Shown piece by piece: positions 8,807 through 18,223 of a stretch of DNA of 64,000 bases. The translations under genes were made by a program, and so were the position numbers. A model generated the notes under the pieces. The model had not been told where the DNA came from. It did no database searches and was given only the letters and a program-made list of their open reading frames with translations. Source of the DNA: Pyxidicoccus xibeiensis (GTDB lineage: Bacteria > Myxococcota > Myxococcia > Myxococcales > Myxococcaceae); contig NZ_JAJVKV010000001.1 of assembly GCF_024198175.1 (NCBI RefSeq), positions 682,001-746,000 on the forward strand, given 5' to 3'. Each line of letters opens with the position of its first letter. The stretch's first letter is position 1.

Positions 8807-9466
8807 TCAGTCGAGCGCCTCCTCCACGCGCTTGCCTTGCTCCACCTGGCGGTCGATGACGTTGCCCGTGCGGTTGAGCAGGAGGCTGAACGCGGCATCG
8901 GCCCGGTAGGTATCCAGCCCGTCCCGCACCAGCTTCTGGCCCTCCTCCTGGTCGTCCACGACGCGCGAGATGAAGGCCTTGTCGAAGTCCTCGCCCGTCT
9001 TCTCCCGCACCTCGCTCACGTCCTCCTGGGCGTCACCGATGGCGTCGTCCAGGCGCTCGTCCACGTCCTCCATGCGCTCCTCGTAGCCCTCCTGGATGCC
9101 GGCGCTGCCGGAGCCGCCCACGCCCTCATCCTCCGCGGCGGACAGGTCAATCGCGGCGACCTGCAGCGACTGGCCCTCCGCCCAGGTCCGCAGGTCGCCC
9201 AGGTGCTTCCGGTGGTCCGCCACCAGCTGCTTCGCGAGCCGCCGCACCTGCGGGTCCTGGGAGCGCTGGAGCGCCAGCTCCCCCAGGGCAATCTGCTTGG
9301 CATCGAGGAGGACGAGCTTGCTCACGTACAGCTGGCGGTCCGCGGCCGCCTCGCCAATGCGGCGCTCCTGTTTCTTCGAGTCATCCGCGTGAGCGCTGCT
9401 CCCCACCAGCAGGCCCACCACCAGCGCGGCGGCGATGCCCGCGGCCCGACCCGGCATTCCAGTCAT
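8807..9466 (-). CDS. DUF4142 family periplasmic protein
   Basis: The 219-residue product has a signal peptide ending near SSAHA, then a mostly helical, charged domain with the DUF4142 pattern: ALGELALQRSQDPQVRRLAKQLVADH early and a late KAFISRVVDD, DGLDTYR segment. The family has a ferritin-like four-helix layout and is exported, but its biochemical function is unknown. The ATG at 9466 is preceded by GGAGGT six bases upstream, which decides it over a longer frame. It appears to be transcribed alone. Confidence 0.8.
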   Translation of the reverse strand: MTGMPGRAAGIAAALVVGLLVGSSAHADDSKKQERRIGEAAADRQLYVSKLVLLDAKQIALGELALQRSQDPQVRRLAKQLVADHRKHLGDLRTWAEGQSLQVAAIDLSAAEDEGVGGSGSAGIQEGYEERMEDVDERLDDAIGDAQEDVSEVREKTGEDFDKAFISRVVDDQEEGQKLVRDGLDTYRADAAFSLLLNRTGNVIDRQVEQGKRVEEALD

Positions 9467-9603
9467 GTCCACCTCCAGACGAAGCAATGCCGGAAGGTGG
9501 GCGTGACTCCGGGCGCGCCGCAAACACGCCCCACCTGCCCGAGCCTCCCCACGGGGAGGGCCATGGCGGCGAGCGTCAGCCGCGCCGCGTCAGGTGAGCC
9601 GCC

Positions 9604-9857
9604 GGAATTAGCGTTCCTTCCAGGCCCGAGGGCCCAGGCAGGCAGGCGGAAGGAACGTTCCTTCCAGGGCCAGGCCGAGGTCGGGCAGGCAGGCAGAATG
9701 AGCGTTCCTTCCAGGGCCAGGCCGAGGTCGGGCGGGCAGGCGGAATGAGCGTTCCTTCCAGGGCCAGGGCCAGGCCGAGGTCGGGCAGGCAGGCGGAAGG
9801 AACGTTCCTTCCAGGAGGGCTGAGGGCGGGCAGGCAGGCGGAAGGAACGTTCCTTCC
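9604..9857. repeat. Array A: six copies of an 18-bp palindromic core, about 47-bp period
   Basis: The core GGAAGGAACGTTCCTTCC, a perfect inverted repeat, or its left-half variants starts at 9604, 9648, 9695, 9742, 9795 and 9840, so spacing is 44-53 bp. The right half GTTCCTTCC is identical in all six; the left half varies (for example GGAATGAGC). Linkers are GC-rich and similar, with AGGCCGAGGTCGGGCAGGCA repeated. The array occupies the 526-bp gap between the divergent DUF4142 and ArsR-methyltransferase genes, and its core is shared with the array at 44983-45240. Confidence 0.85.
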
Positions 9858-9924
9858 AGGGACCGGAGCGCCCCGGGGCCGGGCGCGGTTCTCACTCCGA
9901 CTCCGCGCCGCCCGCACGTTCCCC

Positions 9925-9954
9925 TTGAATCGGCCCCGGGCTCCCGCTATCAAT
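9925..9954 (+). promoter_or_regulatory. Sigma-70-like promoter for the ArsR-methyltransferase and ahcY
   Basis: TTGAAT (9925-9930), a 17-bp spacer and TATCAA (9948-9953) match a housekeeping promoter. Transcription would begin near 9960, which favours the ATG at 9993 for the next gene over the ATG at 9966. Confidence 0.55.
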
Positions 9955-9992
9955 GCTCCATCCGGATGAACGGATTGAGTTCTCGCCCTCCC

Positions 9993-10937
9993 ATGAACGC
10001 CGCCCCCGCCATACTGAGCTGGATGACGTCGCTCGCCGATGCGACGCGGGTGCGCGTGCTGCGGCTGGTGGAGCGGCACGAGCTGACGGTGGTGGAGCTG
10101 TGCGCGGTGCTCCAGCTTCCGCAGTCCACGGTGAGCCGGCACCTGAAGGTGCTCGCGGACGACGGGTGGGTGGTGTGGCGCCCGGAGGGCACCAGCCGCC
10201 TGTACCACCTCGCGGTCAACGAGCTGCCCCCGGCGGCCCGGCGCCTGTGGACGCTGACGCGCGAGCAGATGGCCCAGGCCCTCGCCACCGAGCAGGACGA
10301 CCAGCGGCTGGCCTCCGTGCTCGCCGAGCGACAGAGCCGCAGCCAGGCCTTCTTCTCCAGCGCGGCGGGCAAGTGGGACAAGCTCCGCCGGGAGCTGTTC
10401 GGCGAGCGCTTCGACGTGCTTGGCCTGCTGGCCCTGTTCGAGCCGACGTGGCGCGTGGGCGACCTGGGCTGCGGCACCGGCCAGACGTCGGAGATGCTGG
10501 CGCCCTACGTCCGGCGCGTCACCGCCGTCGAGTCCTCCCCCGCCATGTTCAAGGCCGCGAAGGCCCGGCTGGCGGGCATCCCCAACGTCGAGCTGCACCG
10601 CGGAGACCTGGCGGCGCTCCCGCTGGATGACGGGACGCTGGACGTGGCGCTGCTGCACCTGGTGCTGCACCACGTGCCGGAGCCGGCCGCGGTGCTGAAG
10701 GAAGCCGCGCGAGCGCTCGCACCGGGCGGGCGCCTGCTCATCATCGACATGCGGCGGCACGAGCGCCGCGAGTACCAGCAACAGATGGGACACGTCTGGC
10801 TGGGCTTCGAGCCGGAGCAGCTCACCGGCTGGCTGCACGAGGCCGGCTTCGACGACGTCCGCATCCACACCCTCCCCGCGGACCCGGCTGCCAAGGGTCC
10901 CGCGCTGCTGTCCGCCGTGGCGGTCCGCAGGAAGTGA
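9993..10937 (+). CDS. ArsR-type repressor fused to SAM methyltransferase
   Basis: The 314-residue protein joins an N-terminal winged HTH of the ArsR type ([13 protein letters not shown], recognition helix [12 protein letters not shown]) to a class I methyltransferase ([10 protein letters not shown], then ESSPAM and [18 protein letters not shown]). It lies 43 bp upstream of ahcY in the same direction. ArsR-family regulators sensing S-adenosylhomocysteine (SahR) control SAM-cycle genes in other Proteobacteria, so the methyltransferase-like domain may serve as a SAM/SAH sensor here; that is inference. The metal-binding cysteines of arsenic sensors are not evident in the HTH. An ATG at 9966 is the alternative start. 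Confidence 0.85.
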   Translation: MNAAPAILSWMTSLADATRVRVLRLVERHELTVVELCAVLQLPQSTVSRHLKVLADDGWVVWRPEGTSRLYHLAVNELPPAARRLWTLTREQMAQALATEQDDQRLASVLAERQSRSQAFFSSAAGKWDKLRRELFGERFDVLGLLALFEPTWRVGDLGCGTGQTSEMLAPYVRRVTAVESSPAMFKAAKARLAGIPNVELHRGDLAALPLDDGTLDVALLHLVLHHVPEPAAVLKEAARALAPGGRLLIIDMRRHERREYQQQMGHVWLGFEPEQLTGWLHEAGFDDVRIHTLPADPAAKGPALLSAVAVRRK

Positions 10938-10980
10938 AGCAGCACCCCTCGAGCAACAACGCTTTCGATTGGAGCCGAAG

Positions 10981-12465
<1,485 letters not shown>

Positions 12466-12489
12466 TCACGCCGTAGCAGCGCCGTCACG

Positions 12490-12525
12490 AAGGCCCAGGC
12501 ACCGACGTCCGGTGTCCTGGGCCTT
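12490..12525 (+). terminator. Hairpin terminator after ahcY
   Basis: AAGGCCCAGG (12490-12499) pairs perfectly with CCTGGGCCTT (12516-12525), 24 bases after the ahcY stop codon, followed by a weakly T-rich stretch. Confidence 0.7.
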
Positions 12526-12695
12526 CCTGCGTTTGCGCAATACCCAGACAACCTCGCATTCACCGCACAAGCTCGTACCCCGGCCCGACATCCGTCAGGG
12601 TTTGCCAGCGGGAGTCTTTCGACCCGCCCCGTGCAAGCTCTACCCACCCCGAGGGCGCACGGAGAGCGCAATTCCATCCATCCCCGGGGGCTGTC

Positions 12696-12725
12696 TTGAC
12701 ACAGCTCGAATATGTAAAGGATAAA
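12696..12725 (+). promoter_or_regulatory. Sigma-70-like promoter of the ubiquitin-like operon
   Basis: TTGACA (12696-12701) is a perfect -35 element. GGATAA or GATAAA follows after 17 or 18 bp, about 25-30 bp before the first zinc-finger gene. The local A/T content is clearly higher than the surroundings. It is the only promoter-like sequence seen ahead of the nine-gene run. Confidence 0.55.
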
Positions 12726-12748
12726 GTTCCGCTATCCGAGGAGTGGGA

Positions 12749-13141
12749 TTGAACTGCCAGAACCATCAAGCCACCGCGGCGGCCGCGACTTGCGCCGGCT
12801 GCGCCGAGGCGTTTTGTGAAAACTGCCTCGTGCCCATGGGCGCCAGCCGCTACTGCGGCGGTTGCAAGACGATGGCGGTCCCCGCCTCCGCGCTGACGAT
12901 TACGCGCGAGTCGGAGGATGCGGCCAAGGCCTTGAAGCTGGCCTTCCTCGGCATCTTCTGCTTCGGCTTCATCGTGGCCCCCATGGCCATCAGCGCCGCG
13001 CTCACCGCGCGCAAGGAGATTGCCGCGAACCCCACGGTGGGGGGGCTGGGCAAGGCCAACGCCGCGCTCATCATCGCCCCGGCGGTCCTCATCGTCTCGG
13101 TGGTCGGTGCCATCTTGCGCGTCAAGGGAATGGGGCGATGA
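12749..13141 (+). CDS. B-box-like zinc-binding membrane protein 1
   Basis: About 130 residues. The N-terminus carries a zinc-binding arrangement: C3/H6, C15xxC18, C23xxC26 and C36xxC39, resembling the B-box type. Two hydrophobic segments follow (FLGIFCFGFIVAPMAISAAL and a C-terminal helix), a DUF4190-like hairpin. The TTG at 12749 is favoured because GAGGAG lies five bases upstream; the GTG at 12743 overlaps that ribosome-binding site. The gene is first in the conjugation operon and its stop overlaps the next start. A role as adaptor for ubiquitin-like transfer is inference from context. Confidence 0.75.
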   Translation: MNCQNHQATAAAATCAGCAEAFCENCLVPMGASRYCGGCKTMAVPASALTITRESEDAAKALKLAFLGIFCFGFIVAPMAISAALTARKEIAANPTVGGLGKANAALIIAPAVLIVSVVGAILRVKGMGR

Positions 13142-13623
13142 CCATGAGCTCTCCCGCCGAGCAGCTCAGTCCCGCCCCCCACGCCGCCACCTGCCGCAAC
13201 CACCCCTCGGTGGGAAGCCGGGAGGCCTGCACCCGCTGCGGCGAGCCTCACTGCGGCGTCTGCCTCTTCACGCTGGCCTTGGGAGCCGTCTGCCCGTCCT
13301 GCATCATGCGGCCCGCCACCGGAGGCTCCAATGGGGCCCTGCTGTACGCGCTGGGCGCGCTGGGGTGCGCGCTGGTGGGGGTGCTCGTGCTGGGTGCCTC
13401 CATGCTGGCTCCGGTGATGACCGGAGAGGAGCTGAAGGAGCCGGCCGCCACCGTCCTGGGCATGGCGGCGATGCTCGCGGCCTTCGGCGGCGTGGCGCTG
13501 GCCTTCATCGCCCGCGACCTGAGCCGGGGCACCAACGCGATGCTGCCGATGGTGGGCATCGTCTCCAACACGCTGCTGACGGGAATCCTCGTGCTGCTCG
13601 CCGTCGCCGGCGCCTTCATGTAG
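13138..13623 (+). CDS. B-box-like zinc-binding membrane protein 2
   Basis: The 161-residue product repeats the layout of its neighbour: a zinc-binding N-terminus (CRNHPSV, then EACTRCGEPHCGVC and CPSC) followed by four hydrophobic segments. It starts with ATG overlapping the previous stop (ATGA), so the two are probably coupled, and the pair may derive from duplication. The zinc module resembles B-box domains found beside RING fingers in eukaryotic TRIM-type ligases, but homology cannot be shown here. No enzymatic motif is visible. Confidence 0.75.
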   Translation: MTMSSPAEQLSPAPHAATCRNHPSVGSREACTRCGEPHCGVCLFTLALGAVCPSCIMRPATGGSNGALLYALGALGCALVGVLVLGASMLAPVMTGEELKEPAATVLGMAAMLAAFGGVALAFIARDLSRGTNAMLPMVGIVSNTLLTGILVLLAVAGAFM

Positions 13624-13651
13624 CGCGCGGGTCCTCTGCGGAGTCGAACCG

Positions 13652-13933
13652 ATGGGAATGATGACGGTCGAGGTCTGGGACGCGACGGGAGCCAAGCGCC
13701 AGCAGGTGGAGCTCCCGGACGACGCCCCGGTGAATCGCGTGCTGGTGGTGCTGGTGGAGAAGATGCGCCTGCCGCGCCAGAGCCCGGACGGGCAGCCCAT
13801 GAGCTACAAGTTCCACCACAAGAGCAGCGGCATGCAGCTGCTCGACACCCAGACGCTGGCGGACGCGAAGGTGCAACCGGGTGACGTGCTCCGGCTCCAG
13901 CCGGAAATCACGGCCGGGGCGCGTGTCTCGTGA
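13652..13933 (+). CDS. YukD-like ubiquitin-like protein
   Basis: A 93-residue beta-grasp protein: TVEVWDATGAKRQQVELP at the start, then a helix with VNRVLVVLVEKM, and ending TLADAKVQPGDVLRLQPE, the pattern of YukD/EsaB-type ubiquitin-like proteins. The C-terminus is G89-ARVS rather than a diglycine, so either the Ubl is trimmed to Gly89 by the JAMM peptidase of the operon or conjugation uses another residue. GGAG lies nine bases before the ATG at 13652. Its stop overlaps the E1 start as GTGA. No type VII secretion genes are nearby, so it is probably a conjugated modifier rather than an ESX component. Confidence 0.85.
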   Translation: MGMMTVEVWDATGAKRQQVELPDDAPVNRVLVVLVEKMRLPRQSPDGQPMSYKFHHKSSGMQLLDTQTLADAKVQPGDVLRLQPEITAGARVS

Positions 13934-15102
13934 AGGTGGAGGCGAGCGAGGGGCGCTTCAGCCGCTTCGAGCTGATTGAGTGGTGGGACCAGCAGCGGCT
14001 CTCCCGCGCGCGCGTGCTGGTGGCCGGCGCGGGGGCGCTGGGCAACGAGGTGCTCAAGAACCTCGCGCTGCTGGGGGTGGGCCGGGTCGTCGTCGTGGAC
14101 ATGGACGTCGTGGAGACCTCCAACCTCTCGCGCTCGCCGCTGTTCCGCTCCGCGGATGCCGGCCGGGCCAAGGTGGACGCGGTGGCGGACGGCGCGCGCG
14201 CCATCTACCCCGACCTGCGGGTGCGCCCGCTGCGCGCCAATGTCGTGCATGACCTCGGGCTCGGGCTCTTCCACTGGGCGGACGTGGTGGTCGGCGCGCT
14301 GGACAACCGCGAGGCGCGCCTGGCGCTCAACCGCGCCTGCTACCGCGTGGGCCGCGCGTGGATTGACGGTGCCATTGAAGTGCTCTCCGGCGTGGCCCGC
14401 CTGTTCGCTCCGCCCGAGGGGCCCTGCTACGAGTGCACGATGAGCGAGCAGGACTGGCGCCTGCTCGAGCGGCGGCGCTCGTGCAGCCTGCTCAACCGGC
14501 AGCTCGAGGAGATTGGCAAGGTGCCGACCACGCCCACCACGGCCTCGGTCGTCGCCGCCATCCAGTGCCAGGAGGCGGTGAAGCTGCTCCATGGCCAGCC
14601 CACGCTCGCCGGGGCGGGCTTCGTCTTCGACGGGCTGACGCACCAGTCCTATGTCACCCGCTACCAGCGCAACCCGGAGTGCCTGAGCCATGCTCCGCTC
14701 GAGCAGCTGGAGCAGGTGGAGCGCTCCGTGTCGGACGTGAGGGCCGGCGAAGCGCTCGCCTGGGCCCGCGCGGCGCTCGGCCCCGGCGCGGTGCTGGAGT
14801 TCGGCCGCGAGCTGCTCTGCGGGCTCGACTGCCCCGGGTGTGGTCGCGAGGAGCGCGTCTTCCGGCCGCTCTCCCAGGTGACGGAGGCGGACGGCGTGTG
14901 CACGGCGTGCGGGACGCGCCGCGCGCCGCGGCTCTTCCACGGCCTGCGCGGCGACGAGGACTTCCTGGACCTCACCCTGGCGGAGCTCGGGCTGCCACCC
15001 TGGGACGTGGTCGTCGGCCGCCAGGGGGAGCGCGAGGTGGGCTTCGAGCTGTGCGGGGACCGGGCGAAGGTGCTCGGGGAGCTGGACACGGGGGGCGTAT
15101 GA
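13930..15102 (+). CDS. E1-like Ubl-activating enzyme, ThiF/MoeB superfamily
   Basis: The 390-residue enzyme would adenylate the C-terminus of the Ubl and form a thioester. It has the dinucleotide-binding GAGALG (33-38), DMDVVETSNLSRS (57-69) with the arginine/asparagine pattern of E1s, and R79/K81 after it. C185 in RRSCSLL, followed by PTTPTTA (199-205) and an IQCQEAVKLL helix, is the best candidate catalytic cysteine. C166/C169 and C301/C304 with C324/C327 form Cys pairs likely to bind zinc. The C-terminal region after about 290 is extra relative to MoeB and may present the E2. The start is GTG. Confidence 0.92.
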   Translation: MKVEASEGRFSRFELIEWWDQQRLSRARVLVAGAGALGNEVLKNLALLGVGRVVVVDMDVVETSNLSRSPLFRSADAGRAKVDAVADGARAIYPDLRVRPLRANVVHDLGLGLFHWADVVVGALDNREARLALNRACYRVGRAWIDGAIEVLSGVARLFAPPEGPCYECTMSEQDWRLLERRRSCSLLNRQLEEIGKVPTTPTTASVVAAIQCQEAVKLLHGQPTLAGAGFVFDGLTHQSYVTRYQRNPECLSHAPLEQLEQVERSVSDVRAGEALAWARAALGPGAVLEFGRELLCGLDCPGCGREERVFRPLSQVTEADGVCTACGTRRAPRLFHGLRGDEDFLDLTLAELGLPPWDVVVGRQGEREVGFELCGDRAKVLGELDTGGV

Positions 15103-16277
15103 GCGGAGCAGCCAAGGCTGAAAAGACGCAGCGCCCCGTGCGCGGCTTCCCCGGGGGTGACGTCGCGCCCGTGGCGGGGGAGCTGCGCATCTCGGTGGAG
15201 AAGCAGCCGTACGCGCAAATCATCGGCCACGCCATCCTGGAGCCGGACGTGGAGGTCTGCGGCGTGCTGGTGGGGCGCCTGCTCGAAGACGCGCACGGCC
15301 CCTACCTGAGCATCACCGACGTCATCCGGGGAGAGGCCGCCAAGCAGCAGGGCGCCCAGGTCACCTTCACGCACGACACGTGGAACCACATCCACCGGGA
15401 GATGGATGCGAAGCACCCCGACGAGCAGATTGTCGGCTGGTACCACACGCATGGTGGCTTCGGCATCTTCCTGTCGGAGATGGACACGTTCATCCACCGC
15501 AACTTCTTCTCCCAGCCGCACCAGGTCGCGTACGTGTACGACCCGCTCGCCGGCTCCGAGGGCTTCTTCCACGGGATGTCCGGCGAGCTGCGGCAGGTGC
15601 ACCGCTACTGGCTGGGCGGGCGCGAGCGCAAGCCGCTGGGGGCCGCCCCCGCACCGGCGGCCGCCGCGGCCGAGGGCGGCGACCTGGCCGGCGCGGTGAG
15701 CGCGCTGACCCGGGCCGCCGCCGCGCTGCAGGCCTCCGCCCACAAGCCCTCCCGTGACGTCTTTCCCCTTCCCCTGTGGGCAGTCGCGGCGGCGGCCCTG
15801 CTCGTGCTCGGCTACACGTACCTGAATGGCGGCCTGATGGGCCGCGCTCCGGAGGGTGCACGGCGCTCGCAGCACATGCTCGTGCTGGACCAGGACCCGG
15901 CGACCGGCGCCGCGCTGGGGCTCGAGGTCGTCCGGCTGGAGCCCGAGCGCGGCGACGTCCTTCGAGACCGCAACGGAGAGCTGTACGTGGGCGTCCCGCT
16001 CCGGGAGGCCGACGGCCGGCCGGCCTCGCTGCTCACGGTGCTGCAGGGTCCGAATGGGGCGAGCCCACCGCAGGCGACGTCCCCCACGCCGGCCCCGCGC
16101 CCGGCCGCTCCAGGCCCGCCGCCCGCGACGCGCCCCGGCGCGAATGCGTCCCTGTCCCGCACCCGGGTGCTGCTCGTGGCAGGGGGCGTGGTGCTGGCGC
16201 TCGTGCTCGCCGTGCTGGCCACGCTCTTCGTCCGGCGCCGGCGCGCCGGGCATGCCAAGGTCCGAGGAACGCCATGA
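15099..16277 (+). CDS. Membrane-anchored JAB/MPN (JAMM) metallopeptidase
   Basis: The 392-residue protein has an N-terminal JAB1/MPN domain with a full zinc site: E52 in EVCGVLVG, H116-T-H118, S126 and D129, matching HxH-x7-SxxD. Such enzymes remove ubiquitin-like proteins or trim their C-termini. A transmembrane helix lies at about 225-245 and a second at about 358-378, joined by a Pro/Ala-rich region, and the end is Arg-rich. The catalytic domain is probably cytoplasmic. It overlaps E1 and the FHA gene by four bases each, which supports action in the same pathway. Confidence 0.92.
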   Translation: MSGAAKAEKTQRPVRGFPGGDVAPVAGELRISVEKQPYAQIIGHAILEPDVEVCGVLVGRLLEDAHGPYLSITDVIRGEAAKQQGAQVTFTHDTWNHIHREMDAKHPDEQIVGWYHTHGGFGIFLSEMDTFIHRNFFSQPHQVAYVYDPLAGSEGFFHGMSGELRQVHRYWLGGRERKPLGAAPAPAAAAAEGGDLAGAVSALTRAAAALQASAHKPSRDVFPLPLWAVAAAALLVLGYTYLNGGLMGRAPEGARRSQHMLVLDQDPATGAALGLEVVRLEPERGDVLRDRNGELYVGVPLREADGRPASLLTVLQGPNGASPPQATSPTPAPRPAAPGPPPATRPGANASLSRTRVLLVAGGVVLALVLAVLATLFVRRRRAGHAKVRGTP

Positions 16278-17626
16278 CAGGTGCGGCCGAGAAGATTGTC
16301 ATCGCGCCCGAGGAGCTCGCGTCCCCCGAGGTGGACGCGGCGCTCTCCCGGCAGCTGTCGTTTGGAATGGCCCCAGCCTCCGAGCGCGTGGAGGAGCGGC
16401 GCACCGGCTTCTTCTATCGCTCGTACGTCGCGCTGTCGCTGGCGGGCCTGGTGGGCGCGCTGACGGGGTGGGCCGTGCTCGAGCCCTTCTTCACGGATGG
16501 GGTGGAGTTCGAGGGGCGGGTGGAGCAGGTGAATCCGGGCTACCACACCTCGGAGGGCAACCCGCTGACGTCGGTGCACGTCGGCGGGGTGACGGTGTGG
16601 GTGGACCCCGCGGCGACGCACCTCGAGCGGGACGGCGAGGCCGTGCCGGCGACGGCGCTGTCGGTGGGCCAGGTCGTGAGCATCAAGGGGCACCCGATTG
16701 GCGAAGAGAAGGCGGCGCGCTCGGTGTCCGCCTACGAGGTGACGCTGCGCCCGGAGGGCAGCGAGGCCCCGGCGTCCGTGGACCTGGTGGCCGCGGAGCG
16801 CGGCGCGGGCCTGCTGTCGCTCACCGTGTTCGCCATCATCGCCGCGTTCGTCGGCCTGTTCATCGGCGCCGCGGACGGGCTGCTGTCGCGCGCGTTCCAC
16901 CGCGCGGCCACCTGCGGCGCGGTGGGGATGGGCATGGGGCTGGTGGTGGGGCTGATGGCCACGCTCTTCGCCGAGCTGGCCTACGGCCTGGGGCGCATGC
17001 TGGTGCTGTCGATGGGCGAGCAGGGCGCGGCGGGCATGACGACGGCGCAGCTGCTGGTGCAGATGTCGGTGCGCGGGGTGGCCTGGGCCCTGGCCGGGGC
17101 CGCGATGGGGCTGGGCCAGGGCGTGGCCCTGCGCTCCTCCAAGCTGCTCGTCAACGGGCTCGTCGGTGGCATGGTCGGGGCCCTGCTCGGGGGGCTGCTC
17201 TTCGACCCCATCAGCCTGCTGTTCGAAGGCTTCGACTCGGGTGAGGCCTGGCTGAGCCGGGGCGTGGGCTTCGGCGTCATCGGCCTGGTGACGGGCCTGG
17301 TGATTGGCCTGGTGGAGCTGGCCGCGCGCGAGGCCTGGGTGAAGATGCTCACCGGGCCGCTGGCGGGGAAGGAGTTCGTGCTCTTCAAGAGCCCGACCAC
17401 GGTGGGCAGCTCGCCCAAGAGCGACGTGTACCTCTTCAAGGACTCGGAGGTGGAGCCCACCCACGCCCTCATCCACGCGATGGGCGAGGGCTACGAGTTG
17501 GAGGACAAGAAGGGGGCCGCGGGCACCTACGTCAATGGCCGGCGGGTGTCTCGCGCGCGGCTCGCGTCGGGCGACCAGGTCCGCGTGGGCAAGACTGTCT
17601 TCGTCCTCCACCTGAAGGAGGGCTGA
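16274..17626 (+). CDS. Multi-pass membrane protein with C-terminal FHA domain
   Basis: The 450-residue protein has one helix near residues 55-75, a soluble beta-rich insert (about 80-180), five or six further hydrophobic segments with glycine-rich faces, and a C-terminal FHA domain (about 370-450) with the pattern VGSSPKSDV, THALIH and GTYVNG. FHA domains bind phosphothreonine peptides, so it could link the conjugation system to Ser/Thr kinase signals, which are abundant in myxobacteria. The conserved FHA arginine position reads as serine (VGSS), so phosphopeptide binding is not assured. No kinase is encoded in the operon. Confidence 0.82.
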   Translation: MTGAAEKIVIAPEELASPEVDAALSRQLSFGMAPASERVEERRTGFFYRSYVALSLAGLVGALTGWAVLEPFFTDGVEFEGRVEQVNPGYHTSEGNPLTSVHVGGVTVWVDPAATHLERDGEAVPATALSVGQVVSIKGHPIGEEKAARSVSAYEVTLRPEGSEAPASVDLVAAERGAGLLSLTVFAIIAAFVGLFIGAADGLLSRAFHRAATCGAVGMGMGLVVGLMATLFAELAYGLGRMLVLSMGEQGAAGMTTAQLLVQMSVRGVAWALAGAAMGLGQGVALRSSKLLVNGLVGGMVGALLGGLLFDPISLLFEGFDSGEAWLSRGVGFGVIGLVTGLVIGLVELAAREAWVKMLTGPLAGKEFVLFKSPTTVGSSPKSDVYLFKDSEVEPTHALIHAMGEGYELEDKKGAAGTYVNGRRVSRARLASGDQVRVGKTVFVLHLKEG

Positions 17627-17629
17627 GCG

Positions 17630-18220
17630 GTGTCCGAGCTCCAGCCCCAGTCCGCCTCCGGCTTCGCGGGCGCGCCGTGCGGCATCTGCCAGACGGGCAT
17701 CGAGGTCGAGGAGTCGGTGGGCACCTGCCCCGCCTGCCAGTCGCCCTTCCATGCCGAGTGCTGGGCGGAGAATGGGGGCTGCGCGCAGTACGGCTGCGTC
17801 CACATGCCCTCCGCCACACCGGCCGAGACAGGGGTGAGCGCGCGGACCTACTGGGGGCGGGAGGAGAAGGCGTGCACCGGCTGCGGGGAGCAGATCAAGG
17901 TCGCCGCCCTGCGCTGTCGCTTCTGCGGCGAGGTCTTCGCCACGGAGCAGCCGATGACGGCCGTCGAGGCGGACAGCCAGTCCCAGTCCGCGGAGCGGCG
18001 CGCGGCCGCGGGCACCGCCGCGCTCTGGCTCTTCATCGCGGGGCTCGTGCCCTGCACCGCGCCGCTCACGCTGGTGGTGGGCGGAATCTGGTACTCGAGC
18101 AACCGCGCCGTGGTGCGCCAGCTGCCGTCGCAGCGCCGGGTGCTGGCGTTGCTCGGACTCGGAGCCTCGGCGGTGACCACGAGTTTGCTGCTGCTGGCAG
18201 CGCTCTTCCTCGGGAGCTGA
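17630..18220 (+). CDS. RING-finger-like membrane protein, candidate E3
   Basis: The 196-residue product starts (GTG) with a treble-clef, RING-like ligand set: C17xxC20, C33xxC36, H41, C44, C51 and C56, with FHAEC typical of the RING centre. A zinc ribbon follows (CTGC, then CRFC, about 90-108). Three hydrophobic segments complete the protein. RING fingers recruit E2 and promote Ubl transfer; RING proteins have been predicted by comparative genomics in prokaryotic E1/E2/JAB/Ubl gene clusters. Location between the FHA and protease genes with 3-base gaps supports a membrane-tethered E3. Spacing is not a perfect classical RING, so activity is inferred. Confidence 0.8.
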   Translation: MSELQPQSASGFAGAPCGICQTGIEVEESVGTCPACQSPFHAECWAENGGCAQYGCVHMPSATPAETGVSARTYWGREEKACTGCGEQIKVAALRCRFCGEVFATEQPMTAVEADSQSQSAERRAAAGTAALWLFIAGLVPCTAPLTLVVGGIWYSSNRAVVRQLPSQRRVLALLGLGASAVTTSLLLLAALFLGS

Positions 18221-18223
18221 CCC

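Noticed and set aside
9604..9857. CRISPR array
   Set aside because: The repeated core is an 18-bp palindrome with degenerate left half and the linkers are near-copies of each other, not unique spacers; no cas genes nearby.
10938..10980. SAH riboswitch upstream of ahcY
   Set aside because: Only 43 bp separate the genes, and no SAH-type structure could be drawn.
13624..13651. tRNA-like GTCGAACC near 13640
   Set aside because: Only a short T-loop-like match in a 28-bp gap; no cloverleaf is possible.
13652..13933. Type VII secretion (ESX) role for the YukD-like protein
   Set aside because: No EssC/EccC, WXG100 or other ESX genes nearby, while E1, E2, RING and JAMM genes are adjacent.
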